Positions 39,872-55,927 of a stretch of DNA of 64,000 bases are shown here, in pieces. This DNA is from Oscheius onirici. Taxonomy: Eukaryota > Nematoda > Chromadorea > Rhabditida > Rhabditidae. The notes under the pieces are model-generated. The model had not been told where the DNA came from. It saw nothing but the letters and a program-made list of their open reading frames with translations, and made no database searches. The stretch is from NCBI GenBank assembly GCA_932521025.1, contig OW051473.1:9238001-9302000 (forward strand), read 5' to 3'. The position numbers and the translations under genes were made by a program. Within the stretch, counting starts at the first letter, position 1. Each line of letters starts with the position of its first letter.

Positions 39872-42435
39872 TCAGCGTTGTAAGGAGTAGCGTACGCCAG
39901 CATGAACCTGAATTATCCTTTGAGCTTTCCTTGTTCTTGTCTGAACTGACTTTCCGTCTAGTTCCAGTTTACAAACCATGTCCCCAGCAAAATGGACATT
40001 CTGGGCAAAGTCTCCAAGTGAGACTATGCTCTCAAAAGGATGGTCAAACTCTTCTTGTGAGAGTCTCTGAATCCTGAATCTTAGTTTCGAATCAAAAATT
40101 GCACCTGAATCGTTCTTGCAACTTTTCCAATGTTGCATGGATTGAAGACTTCCTCACTCTTCAATTTCTCATATGTCTCTTCGATCAGATTGTTCAGCTT
40201 GAGATTACAACAGACGTATCCGGACGGATTGTGGAAACATGTTGGTAAAGGAACTTCCGTCTTTGGAGGATAGTGATACTTTCCGGGTTTTGTATTCTTG
40301 AGAGCTCCTTGTTTAGACGTTGTTCTAATCTGAAATCGGCTTGTAATATTTCGGAAATCGAAAAAATTACGTTGCTGCTCTCAAAAACGTTGTGTTTTTC
40401 CGATAAAAGCTTGGAATCTCCTGCTGTTACATCCACTTCTTTCCTACTGTTCGTTTCGGTAGTTTCCTCCTCCTGAACTTCGTTTTCCTCGACACGATTC
40501 CTTGCTCCCACAAGCTTTTTAATTCCAAGACGATTTCTTCTTCCTCCACCCAAACTAGACTGTTCCATTCCGTTTTCAACCAAACTATTGATTTTCTCTC
40601 TACCCTTTGTTCGAATTTTCTTCACACGAGGTCTATCAACCGGTTCTTGTTCACTTTCCGGCTCTTCTTCAGTCTCTTCGTCGTTTCCTACCAGACTCTT
40701 GATTGTTTCTCTGCCTTTTGACCGGAGTTTCTTCACGCGAGGTCTTTCTAACTTTTCATGTTCAAATTCTGGCCCTTCTTCAGCTTCGTCACCGTTACCA
40801 AGCGTGTTCTCACTGATCTGCTGGGCAATCGTCTTCGGCTTCAGCTTTCTTCTTCGATTCTTGACCGTCTTTGAAGGGTTTGCTTCAGACAAGCTGTTCG
40901 GTGTTAATGTCCGTTCCGCAATTTCCTGTGCTACTTGATCTGGATTCAGGGCATTCTCCACAGTATTAGTTGGTCCCGTAGGTTTTTCAGAGACTTGGAC
41001 ACTCTTGTGTCTCGTAAAACCAGGGTGCTCAGAACCGGTTAAGGTTCCGGTCACGATTGGATGAGAAGTATGTGATTTCTGAAAGAATTCGTTAGTCTTA
41101 GTATTATTTTTTACCTCATCATTTTCGTCGTCCAGATCCTCTTCTTCACTAGAATCAACGCCAGTTATAATTCCATCTCGATTCACAGCACGTTTCTTGG
41201 CCTGTTTCTAAACGTTATACCTTTAAAATTTGCTAAATTTGATACCAGTTCATGCGCCTGTTGAATTGGTTCCTCAATAACTGAGTTGTCATTTTGGCTA
41301 AACTCCGCTATCTGGCCACTTTTGGTATCGGGAGCTAAAACATCAAGCTGGACAAGGCTACAGATTATACCTGGTTCAGTAGAATTGTTCACTGGAAGTG
41401 TCCACCAAAGGGGCGGTGTTGTTGCCCAGTCAATAGTAGGAGGTCTAAAAATCACAGTAGTCTGTTCCAGAAAAATGCAAATTGTCTGATCATTTCTTGA
41501 CAATGCAGGTCTACTCGAGGCCGAATTAATAGACTATATGAGAGCCATCGTCTGAGAACAGTGAGCGTTTCAAATTTCAAAACAAAGTTTTGCCCGTAAC
41601 TCCTCAGGAGAGCCCTGAAAGGGCGATACTATTCTTGTAGCCTATTAATTCGGATCTAATATGTACATTTTGAAAAATGATTTGATTTGCATTTTTCTTG
41701 AAAGAAGTTATGGTCCATAGAAAACACTTGTTGCGCGATCTAATAGATAGCTGAAAACCGCCTTAGATTCCTATGTTTGCTTTTTAGATGACCAAAGCAA
41801 AGCCAAACATTGACAAAAAATAAGATGTTGTTCAATAAAATTCATACCTCGTTGTTGTTTCTTTGGTCTCTTCAATTTTTGACACAACTGGAATAGAGAA
41901 ATTGGGCAAACTGGCCATTGGAGTGTCTACTGACAAGTGGATTCTTTGCAGGCCTTCAATGGGAACTTCCTGAAAACCAAAGAAATTATAAGCTTTACAG
42001 AATTTACATGCCAAGGTTTTTACTCCCTTCATCTTTGCTCTCCGTGTAGGCACTTTTTTGAAGTCTTCATCCACGAAAAAAGACTGAAACTGGTTTTGGT
42101 TAAAGCAGTAGAGCAACAAATACTTTGGAATATTTCGGCTCATTCCTTCTTATCGGTAAACGATGTCGTTTTTCTGAAGGCTTGTTCTGTAGAACGAATT
42201 TCCACTATAAAAACTATAAAATCTTGGAAATCTGCATAATACCATTGGCAGGATGTTGACTCCTCGAATCTGATACTTTTCATCCTTAACCTTTGAGCAA
42301 GAACCGTCTGTCCGTCCTAAAATATGCTGAAGTTAAAAAAGCCCCCAAAAGCATACCTCCTTCATCGCATCTCGACTGCAAACTTAATAAAGGACATAGT
42401 AATAGAAAAAGATTGACGGCACACGCTCGAAGCAT
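39872..42435 (-). CDS. Secreted Ground-like domain protein
   Basis: Ten exons: 42357-42435, 42243-42316, 42124-42204, 42024-42083, 41848-41969, 41246-41444, 41115-41207, 40371-41078, 40105-40329, 39872-40066; 611 aa in frame. It starts with a signal peptide (MLRACAVNLFLLLCPLLSL). The C-terminal ~115 aa show the Ground-like pattern: PLPTCFHNPSGYVCCN, CNIGKVARTIQ, FDHPFESIVSLGDFA, HFAGDMVCKLE. The family is nematode-specific, secreted and hedgehog-related, with cuticle or extracellular-matrix roles inferred. The long middle region is unusual: acidic SSEEEDLDDENDE and two copies of a basic RPRVKK(L/I)R(S/T)KGRE unit. The last acceptor (40067-40068) was chosen over one seven bases upstream because only it keeps the domain open. 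The intron at 41079-41114 is 36 nt and in frame, so it may be retained. Confidence 0.85.
41511..41662. mobile_element. MITE related to the 6.1-7.3 kb element
   Basis: The left end (GAGGCCGAATTAATA...CTGAGAACAGTGA, then TTTGCCC) matches the termini of the element at 6200-6300. The right end TATTAATTCGGATCTAAT matches the inverted terminus. The internal tRNA-like part is deleted. It sits in the 403 nt intron (41445-41847) of the Ground-like gene, which explains that intron's size. Confidence 0.7.
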
Positions 42436-42599
42436 CAAATGTCAGCTTACTGTGATGGATGAGCGTGTCTCCAATGCGAGCGAACGGTCACAATTAACAA
42501 GTAGTCAGTCTCGACCTTATCCGTCCAACAGGTTCGATGGCTTAATCGCCGAGAAAGTGTCACTGCATGGTATGTGATTATCAGTTTCCGCATCATAGG

Positions 42600-44070
42600 A
42601 CTTGGGCAGGGAAAGGATATGAAGAAGGCTTCTACTTAATATGTCATTGCTTTTGAAAAACTGAAAAACTCACAAGGATTGCTTTTGAAAGAAGTCTGAG
42701 AGCTTGAAATGAAACAACCAAACGGAGTGTACTTTTTCTCTGCTTTCATTTATTTTAGTATTATCACATCCTTTTGTCTTCTTCGGCATGTGACGGTACA
42801 GGCGGCAAGGGAGCGTTGCGTTGGCAACAACACACTCTTGAGCACTTGTACTACATGATTTTGTAAACAGAGTTCAAATAATACTAATGATGGACAACTA
42901 GCAGTCATTAGGGACAAAAGGTAACAATGCAAGTTTATTGTTTAAATCTCACTTTTGGTTTTTCTTTCAGTTTGGTCGAGATGATGGATACAGGGCATTG
43001 CGAGAGTAGAGTACATCTGAAATAGACGCTTATATCGTCAGGAAAGCGAAAAAGAAAAGGGCTGTCGAGATGGAAGAAACTGAGCTGAAATGATTGGGAA
43101 CCAAGAAGATTCGGCGCATCGAACAAGCGAGAGGAACAATAAGCCAATCGCCTAAATTGCAGTCTGCATTTTAATCCGCTCTTGAGGCTTTTGTGCTTCA
43201 CAAACAAACTATCAGTCCCATGTAAAACACATGTTTCAAAACAGCACCTGCAACTTATTCCTAAGCAGGCGGATTACCACTGTCTATAAACTTTTCTTTA
43301 AGAAACCAATTGACTCAGATTTACCGTAAAAAAAGTGAGCAACGCAACCAAAAACAAATTTTCTCTGCATGAATTGGACTGAGTATCATAATTTTTTTTA
43401 AAGAGACGGGTGAAATGGTTCTCGAGGCGAAAAGCAGGGGGAGGTACTTTCTAGCTAAGAAGGAACGTTCGGACATACTCAGCTCAACTGAGGATGCACT
43501 TCGAGAGTGATAATCGCTTTTAAATGTACCACTAAGAAAGTTATGACGTCTCCGACCCAACTGAAAGCCCACAGCGAACAATGGGCCAAAAATAGTGCAA
43601 AATGATTTGTATTTTGTATGATAGAAGAAATGGGCCATCATGCAACGGTTTCGCCAGAGATGAGAATGGAAAGAAAGTTAGCTTGGGGGTAAAAGTTTGA
43701 GAGATAACGCTGTGCGTTTTCCCACAACTAATATTTTTTCCCACAACTACAGGGGTGGACATTAATTAGTGGAAACTCGGGTCTGGAGCCGCGTAGATAC
43801 ATTGTGCGGGTCTGGTTTTCTGGCTCAAAGTAGACATATGAACGGCCGATATTACCATATGATATCAGCCTATTTGCTTCTTTCCTCTCGTTTTGCGGGC
43901 CAAATCACTGACTGAAATTTTGACATTTTTTGATATGTTTCGACCATAACTCCGTGGTACAGCAATCTCCCGACTTCTAAATACCCGTCTACCATAGAAT
44001 TCCATAGGCCCAATTCCTGTGCACAGGACCAGACTGTCCCGTTTTGTGGTTCAAAAGTTTAAGTTGTCCC
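42600..44070. other. Intergenic stretch without recognised gene
   Basis: Upstream of the Ground-like gene. Only short, unsupported open frames on both strands were seen. Confidence 0.4.
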
Positions 44071-44074
44071 CAGT

Positions 44075-44480
44075 TGGTCCATTTTTGGCAATAGTGAGCT
44101 TTTTGAAACCTTCATATCTCAGTGACTATTTGAGATCACTTCGATTTTCCGACGGCAAAGGAGAGAGCTTGTCAAGAACTATCACATTTTAGAACATCAT
44201 AAAGCCGAAAGGTTTTTTCTTACCCCAGTTTTGCTCGCATGAACTTTTGGCATGCGCGGTGAAAAAGTCCATGATGGGGGTATCACGGATCAGGGATTTT
44301 TCTTTCCTTTCTATTTACTCTACAAAGCCTTGGAAGGGCAAAATATTTCTTGTTCTACAACGAGATAGTTCTTGACAAGCTCTTTCCATTGCCGTCGGAA
44401 AATCGAAGTGATCTCAACACGTCACTGAGATATGAAGGTATCAAAAAGCTTACTATTGCCAAAAATGGACCAACTGGGGA
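44075..44480. repeat. Inverted repeat (foldback)
   Basis: The left arm (about 44085-44195: CTTCATATCTCAGTGAC, GATCACTTCGATTTTCCG, AGCTTGTCAAGAACTAT) is reversed in the right arm (about 44365-44475). The arms are about 110 bp, the spacer about 170 bp. Confidence 0.75.
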
Positions 44481-44482
44481 CG

Positions 44483-44715
44483 GGCTGATAGGTCGATTTT
44501 GACTCAAAATAAGCACTTTCAATTTTTCCGAAAACTTCAAAAAGTGCTCAAAAACGGCAAGTAATGACCAATTTTTGCTCACAAAGGGCTGATAGGTCGA
44601 TTTTGGTCTATTTTGACTCAAAATAAGCACTTTCAGTTTTTCCGAAAACTTCAAAAAGTGCTCAAAAACGGCAAGTAATGACCAATTTTTCCTCAAAAAG
44701 GGCTGATAGGTCGAT
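44483..44715 (+). repeat. Direct repeat, two ~85 bp units
   Basis: GGGCTGATAGGTCGATTTTG, then TGACTCAAAATAAGCACTTT and AGTGCTCAAAAACGGCAAG, occurs twice (44483-44585, 44587-44700), and a third start lies at 44700. Part of the unit recurs inverted at 51125-51170. Confidence 0.8.
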
Positions 44716-44799
44716 TCAGACAGAAGAGGTTAGCCAGGTTTTATTTAAAGATTTATAACAAAAAAACAGGTACAACAAATTGATCAGGAAGTCTCTGTA

Positions 44800-44950
44800 G
44801 CCAGGAAAGGCTGTCGTCAAGGCCGGTATGATCAAAAAGACCGAGAAGAAGCTGCATCTCATCCAAGCCCCTGTTGCCACTCGTGTCGGAAGCAAACAGA
44901 AGCAGGCCCTTAAGAAGAAAGAGCAGGCCATGGAAATGGAGACCAACTGG
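44800..44950 (+). CDS. Lysine-rich coding fragment
   Basis: The frame GKAVVKAGMIKKTEKKLH, then APVATRVGSKQKQALKKKE, shows good codon structure (AAG, GAG, GCC, ATC) and is followed by T-rich 3'UTR-like DNA. The true stop is unclear: the frame runs to 45061 through low-quality sequence. No family recognised; it may be the 3' end of a gene or a retropseudogene. Confidence 0.35.
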
Positions 44951-45218
44951 ACGATATTTCCCCTTCATTTATTGTTATCTTCTGGTTGTTACAATTTATT
45001 CGCTGTTTTCTCGAAAATACATCCTATTCCTCCTTTTTGTCCCGAGAGCTCAGTGACGTGATGCGGTTTATCCTTCTATTTGGGTAGTCGCGGTCAGAGA
45101 GAGTCTGTTTGTCCGCACGGTCCAGCAGCAGTCTCCAGCCTCGTCCGCTCCGCCCCTTAGTCGCATTTCTCCCAAACCTGCCATGTCCTTCTTTTTTCGA
45201 CAGCTTTATCGATTATAA

Positions 45219-50770
<5,552 letters not shown>

Positions 50771-50894
50771 CTTCTGTTATTCTGTGCCCAAAATGACCAC
50801 AGTTTAGCGAGAATACTACGCAAACGATGCTGTTTCCAAGTACAGCAAAACGATACAATTTATGGGTATTGCCCATATGAGCGAGACAGTTACG

Positions 50895-50900
50895 AATAAA
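50895..50900 (+). terminator. Polyadenylation signal AATAAA
   Basis: AATAAA about 125 bases downstream of the src-2 stop codon. Confidence 0.6.
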
Positions 50901-51049
50901 ATATTTAATTTAGAACGTTGTAACCTTGTGCTACTCAACTCACCTGAAAAAAATTGATAAAACGATAAGCGGAACTGAATAAAAATGGCTGAATTTCTAA
51001 TACGACCGTCGTAAGGTCCAGACTATACTTAGGCAGCTCGAGCTTGTTT

Positions 51050-51175
51050 TTGACTTTGGTTCCCTGGTACCGTGGTTCTCTGGTTCCTTTGTTCTCTGGT
51101 TCCCTGGTTTCCTGGTTCCGTGGTTTTGAGCACTTTTTGAAAATTTCGGAAAAATTGAAAGTGCTTATTTTCCGG
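51050..51175. repeat. CTGGTTC-type minisatellite plus shared module
   Basis: TCCCTGGT/TCTCTGGTTCC-like units repeat from about 51059 to 51122. They are followed by GAGCACTTTTTGAAAATTTC, which is the inverted form of part of the direct repeat at 44483-44715. Confidence 0.75.
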
Positions 51176-51177
51176 TT

Positions 51178-51374
51178 GAATCGCAAGAGGAACCGGAGCA
51201 GCAGGAAGTCCTGGCGGAGTGACTACAGGAGGTGGCATGATTCCTCGCGGAGGAAGATAACTAGGCAAAGGAACTGAAGAAGACAGAGAAGCTACGACAG
51301 GAAGATCAGCTGACTGTGTCACAACCTGAGCACGAGGCGGCTGAATTGAAGGACGAGTGTCAGAACAGCTCTCT
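51178..51374 (-). CDS. Orphan proline-rich exon
   Basis: After a CACCTAG acceptor the minus frame reads DTRPSIQPPRAQVVTQSADL, then VPLPSYLPPRGIMPPPVV, TPPGLPAAPVP. The composition is strongly coding-like. The frame continues without a stop into the neighbouring repeat and minisatellite until 51029. No clear donor and no joining exons were found, so it is a fragment or one exon of an unresolved gene. Confidence 0.4.
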
Positions 51375-52000
51375 AGGTGTTAGGGATAATAGTGAATCAG
51401 AAATTTTTTCAATAATTCTGGAACAACCTGATAGTAGCCTTAACCCTAATCATTCATATAGCAATAGTTCTTTACCTATATTTTACATCTCGCAAATGTA
51501 CCCAACAAACAATTGTAGTAATAATTTTGACGCCTCGAGTGTGGCGAAGCCCAATATTGTACGAATCGCTCTTGGCATATTCTGTTGATTCACCTCCCGA
51601 CAGATCCAACAAATTGTCTGTATAAAAGTGCCTTTCTCTATCATAAAGATATTATCAGGAAGAATCTTCTTTTCTTCTTGACAGTGCCCAATTATCAACT
51701 CGCTGTTACAGGAAATAGATCTATCCGTAGACCTTTCTCTGCTAATCTTTTCTTAATTCCAATGTATCTAATTATACATATAATATCTCAGTATTCGGGC
51801 CCCAACAAGAAGCAGAGTGAGTTTTTTGCCAATAACAGAACAATCAACTTTTTTCAGCCACCCCCAGACGGGCCTGTAGCCCGTGGTCTGCTCCTACTGT
51901 GGGAGAAGTCCCTGCCTATGTTTCTAGTTTTGAGCAGTGGCCAGGTTCTCGCCGCCTCTTTTGTGACCGGCGATTTTCATTTTTTATAGTTTATAGTTTA
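51375..52000. other. AT-rich stretch without recognised gene
   Basis: A plus frame at 51316-51588 overlaps the better-supported proline-rich minus frame and has AT-rich, Ser/Asn-rich composition. Nothing further was supported. Confidence 0.35.
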
Positions 52001-52004
52001 TTTG

Positions 52005-52260
52005 CAATAATCATATACTTTCTATATGTCGCAACATGCTTCTCCTCCATTCGTCGGGGCTTATCCTTGCAGTTCTCATCCACACTTCGCCTAGCTGGTC
52101 AGTAAAGTCATCCCTCCATCTGGACTTCGGCCTTCCAGACATTCTTTTTCGTCTCCATGGCCTCCATTCTGTGAGGCACTTGGTCCATCGATCATCTTTC
52201 ATATTCGCGATCTTCTTGGCCCAGGACCACTTTCGTTTTCGTACTTGCGACCTTCCTTAG
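52005..52260 (-). mobile_element. LINE (non-LTR) 3' ORF fragment
   Basis: The minus frame encodes the C-terminal tail of a non-LTR retrotransposon polymerase: VRKRKWSWAKKIANMKDDRW, then CLTEWRPWRRKRMSGRPKSR, WRDDFTDQLG, WMRTARISPDEWR. It is related to the fragment at 25075-25500 (shared WAKKI and following order). It is truncated at the 5' side. Confidence 0.85.
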
Positions 52261-52924
52261 ATAGATAGATATTTCATTTGCTCTGAAAGACACATTTGAA
52301 GAGGGGGAGGGGTGGAGACAGGATATTATGACTTTGCAAACTTTTTGAACGAGATAGTTCTGGGCACTGCGGCTTTGCCATTGACCGGGACGTATAGCCA
52401 CTGAAAAACATTGATAAACAGAGAAGGAATGAAATGGCCTCTGAATGGCAAAACAGACCAAACTCTGAGAATCAAACCACCCTCGGCTGTTTGACAAGTT
52501 CCTTCTGGTAAATACATATTAAATGTATTATACTAATTTTCTTGTTTTCCCAGATACTGATATGGGGGTTGATAAACAGAGGAGAGTCATGTTCAGACTA
52601 ACCTGACACTAAGACCCGTTTTGAGAGGGAACATCGCATGTGGACAACTTCAAAAACACAGCACTGATTGTACACTTCGGTAGAGCTGTTGACACTTCTT
52701 GTTCTACTTGCTATTCTTCTATTTACATTTTTTGGCCTTGCGCAATGCTCGAGTCTATACTTAGTCAGTTTATTGATGACCATCCTGCTCGGAATGGTGC
52801 TGATGCCAAAGTTAGACGGCGGTGAGTAGATCCCTACTTCGGTTTCTTGTTGGTCAACGTAAGGCCTTATTCCAGGTGACTTCTGGTAGCAGACAATGGG
52901 GCAATGTCAACTAAAATCTCTGTT

Positions 52925-53050
52925 TCTCGCTCTCTCACTCTCTCATTGCACTGTTTCAAAATCTCGCGTCTCTCTCTCACTCTCTCATTGCACTGTTTCA
53001 AAATCTCGCGTCTCACTCTCACTCTCTCACCGTCTCACTCTCTCACTCTT
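52925..53050 (+). repeat. 46 bp tandem repeat and CTCACT satellite
   Basis: CTCTCATTGCACTGTTTCAA plus AATCTCGCGTCTC occurs twice with about 46 bp period, followed by CTCACT-type units. It lies about 280 bp upstream of the carboxylesterase ATG. Confidence 0.8.
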
Positions 53051-53332
53051 TCTTCTGTACACAAACTCCTAAAAATGTGCTTTCCAGTGTGCGATAACCG
53101 ATCACAAAGTGCTCTCTTATCAGCACGTGTAGTCTTAACTGTTATAAAACAAAGTCCTTAGTATTTTCCCCAGAAAAGACGTTCTTGTCCAACACGAAAG
53201 ATGTGATCTTTGCACCCTCGACACTATTCTTAATTTGATGCGACATAAATGACCTTCATGCCATGTGCCTAGTTGCTTGTCCCCACGTTTTCTTTATGTG
53301 CTCACCGTCTCTATTGACTTTTCATTTCAGCC

Positions 53333-55734
53333 ATGCTCTTATTATTGGGAGCTGTTTTTCTGCTAGCCGATGCTTATCAACCAGTCGTCGAGACTAAACT
53401 AGGAACAGTTCAAGGATTTCAAGTAAAAACAGAGGCTGGGATTAGAGCTGACGTTTTTCTCAATATTCCTTTTGCTGAACCTCCCGTAGGAGAGCTAAGA
53501 TTTGAAGTTTGTCAAACATTTTTTAAGATATAACAATTTTCAGAAACCTGTACCTGCAAAACCTTGGTCAGAGCCTGTTAATGGAACAAAATGGGGTTAT
53601 GAATGTATACCTCACACTCTCCGAGCCAAAATTTATGAAGTTAGTGAAGATTGTCTGACAGTCAACGTGATTCGCCCAACGTATGAGGTATGCTGCCGAT
53701 TTTAAGTCCCACTCTCAAAAATTAAGACTTCAACCCAAGGCTTTGCGACTAAGCGTCCTGAAGGAGGCTACCCTGTTTTGCTGTGGATTCATGGAGGTGG
53801 CTATGAAATTGGATCGGCTAGACTTTACGGGTACCAGGTAATATCCTTGTATGTCTTTTTAAAGTCAGGATTTAAGGGTTTCGCCGACGCTTTTACTCAT
53901 AGAGACGTCATGATCGTCTCTCTCCAGTACCGAGTCGGAATATACGGTTTCCTTTCCACTGGAGACAAGGACCTACCAGGAAATTTGGGTCTTTGGGACC
54001 TTGCACTTGGCTTAAAGTGAAGCTTTCCAGTTCCTGCTGAACAAATTTTTAAGATGGGTACACGATCACATCGCCCCTTTTGGTGGTAACCCAAGCAAGA
54101 TCACTCCTTGGGGACTGAGTGCTGGCGGAGGAGCAGTGGGACAGCTTGTCCTCTCTCCAGTTAGCAGAGACTATGCTGCCTCAGCCGTCGAAATGTCCGG
54201 TTCTCCTTTCGCCTCCTGGGCTCTTGGAGGTACTGTAGTTAACAAATCTATGGCTTTGATTAAGGTAGAGTTACTCTCGTTTGAGTTATTCCCCTTTTTA
54301 GGAGCTTGGGTGTTCAGAAGTCACGAAAACCTGTCTAAAAACCAAATCCGTACAGGAAATTGACGACGCTGTGGAAGCTGTGGTACATTAACAGGGGTTC
54401 CAGAAGACAAGCTAAGTTTAGGGATACACAAATCCGTCCCTGAACGTCATTCACTGGGGACCGAGAATTGACGGCGAGTTCATACCATACTCTCCAGAAC
54501 AACTAGCCAAAGACGCGCCTCCAAAACCTGTTATTATTGGAGTTTCTAACAAAGACGCCGGATTTTTTAGTGAGTTTAAAGTTATTAATTTGCTCAAATT
54601 TTTACAGCTATAATGGGAAAATCTCGCTACATTCAATCGTTCTCAGTCGCCGCGGAAGATCTCTACAATTTTAAGGAGAAGGAAATGATTGATAGAATTG
54701 AAAAGATTGCAAGAATGAGCATTCCTTATAAGACGGAAGAAAGTTACGAAGACATACTGAAGCATTACCTGAAAGAACACGAAAATGCTAACGAAGCCTT
54801 TTATCTCAACAAGTACACTGAGGTATCATTTTTCTTAAAACCTCCTAAAATGTCCGAATGCCAAAATATACGCTCATCCGAAGATCCCCTCATAGCAGCA
54901 CATGAGATTCTCTGTGCACGGGAGAATCCCCAGTAGACTCAGCGGCTTACTAATCCCCTAGGTCCAAAATGGTGTGAAATTTCAACCGACCCAGACAAGA
55001 TCACTCCTTGGGGAATGAGTGCTGGTAAAAGAGATGTAGGACACCTCAATCTCCCTGCAGTAGGTACTATTACTTTTCTTTTGACCGGACCACGTCTGTT
55101 TTGCAATCGGAAGAAATGACGGGCATAAAATCTCAAAATATGTGTCTCTGGAATGTGTCAAGACGCCCAGAAATGCTTCTAATAAAACATTTTCAGTTTA
55201 TCACCGACACCCTCTTCAACGTTCCAGCCGCCGAAGGAGCCGAACACAGAATCAAAGCCGGCTGGCCAGTCTACCTCTACAATTTCGAACATTACAACGA
55301 CGCCATATGGGAGCCAATCAAAGCTCCGAAAGGAGTCAGAGGATCCGTTCACATCAACGAGTTCACCTACATGTTGGACATAAAACTTCTCGCTCAATGG
55401 GAGTATAGCAGGGCTGATATCATCGTGAAAGAGCATTTGAGAGACGCCCTGGCTAGTTTCGCCAAGACTGGGTAGGAAGAATTTAAAAGACTTTTAAGTT
55501 TGGGTAGGGTTCCTGATTGGAAAGGCCTTCACTGGCCCCGAGCCACAAAAAACATGGAATATCTTGTGATGAAGGAAAAGGCAGAGGTTAAGAACAACTA
55601 TTTGAAAGGTACTGTATAAAATTCCCGTAGTAAGACAAAAATCAGAGCCGACGGATTTCTGGAGGTCCATGAGATCGTACGGGTTTGATGCCATCAGCAT
55701 GCTTCCTGTGGAGAACCTTCGTGATGAACTGTGA
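53333..55734 (+). CDS. Secreted carboxylesterase-family protein, atypical triad
   Basis: Eleven exons: 53333-53506, 53544-53687, 53727-53837, 53877-54016, 54054-54264, 54302-54382, 54422-54569, 54608-54822, 55197-55471, 55508-55608, 55646-55734; 562 aa. The signal peptide is MLLLLGAVFLLADA, two bases after a TTTCAG acceptor. Type-B carboxylesterase features: NIPFAEPPVGELRF, SEDCLTVN, oxyanion WIHGGGYE, QYRVGIYGF, GNLGLWD, the nucleophile elbow as GLSAGG instead of GESAGG, and RGSVHINEF with the His. The usual acid in KDEG is Ala (SNKDAGFF). Family members hydrolyse carboxylic esters; others, like neuroligins, are inactive binding proteins. Inference: activity is reduced or lost. Confidence 0.93.
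54955..55065 (+). pseudogene. Decayed copy of the nucleophile exon in intron 8
   Basis: AAGATCACTCCTTGGGGA and TGAGTGCTGG are shared with exon 5 (54100-54130). The translated stretch DKITPWGMSAGKRDVGH, then LNLPAV, parallels SKITPWGLSAGGGAVGQ and LVLSPV. Flanking bases are diverged and no matching frame joins it to exons 8 and 9, so it is read as a relic duplication. Confidence 0.7.
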
Positions 55735-55927
55735 TTATTGAATCTGTTCTTTCCATTTTTGTACAACATGTTGTAATGCCATCTGTGAAATACGAGTATA
55801 GCATAAAATGCTTCTGTTTTGACCTCTTTCTTCACACATGGTTTCGGGGAGGGATCTCGTCTCTGACAGGATATATGGTGTTGAGGGCTGTGAGACACTA
55901 CACCCCGCCCCCAATCCCCGTAACGCC

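Noticed and set aside
40273-40938. Plus-strand open frames opposite the Ground-like gene
   Set aside because: They are antisense shadows of the charged minus-strand exon 40371-41078; Ser/Phe-rich products mirror Glu/Lys codons.
44716-44946. Minus-strand Leu/Phe-rich frame
   Set aside because: It is the antisense of a lysine-rich plus-strand frame with better codon use, although an AATAAA on the minus strand keeps some doubt.
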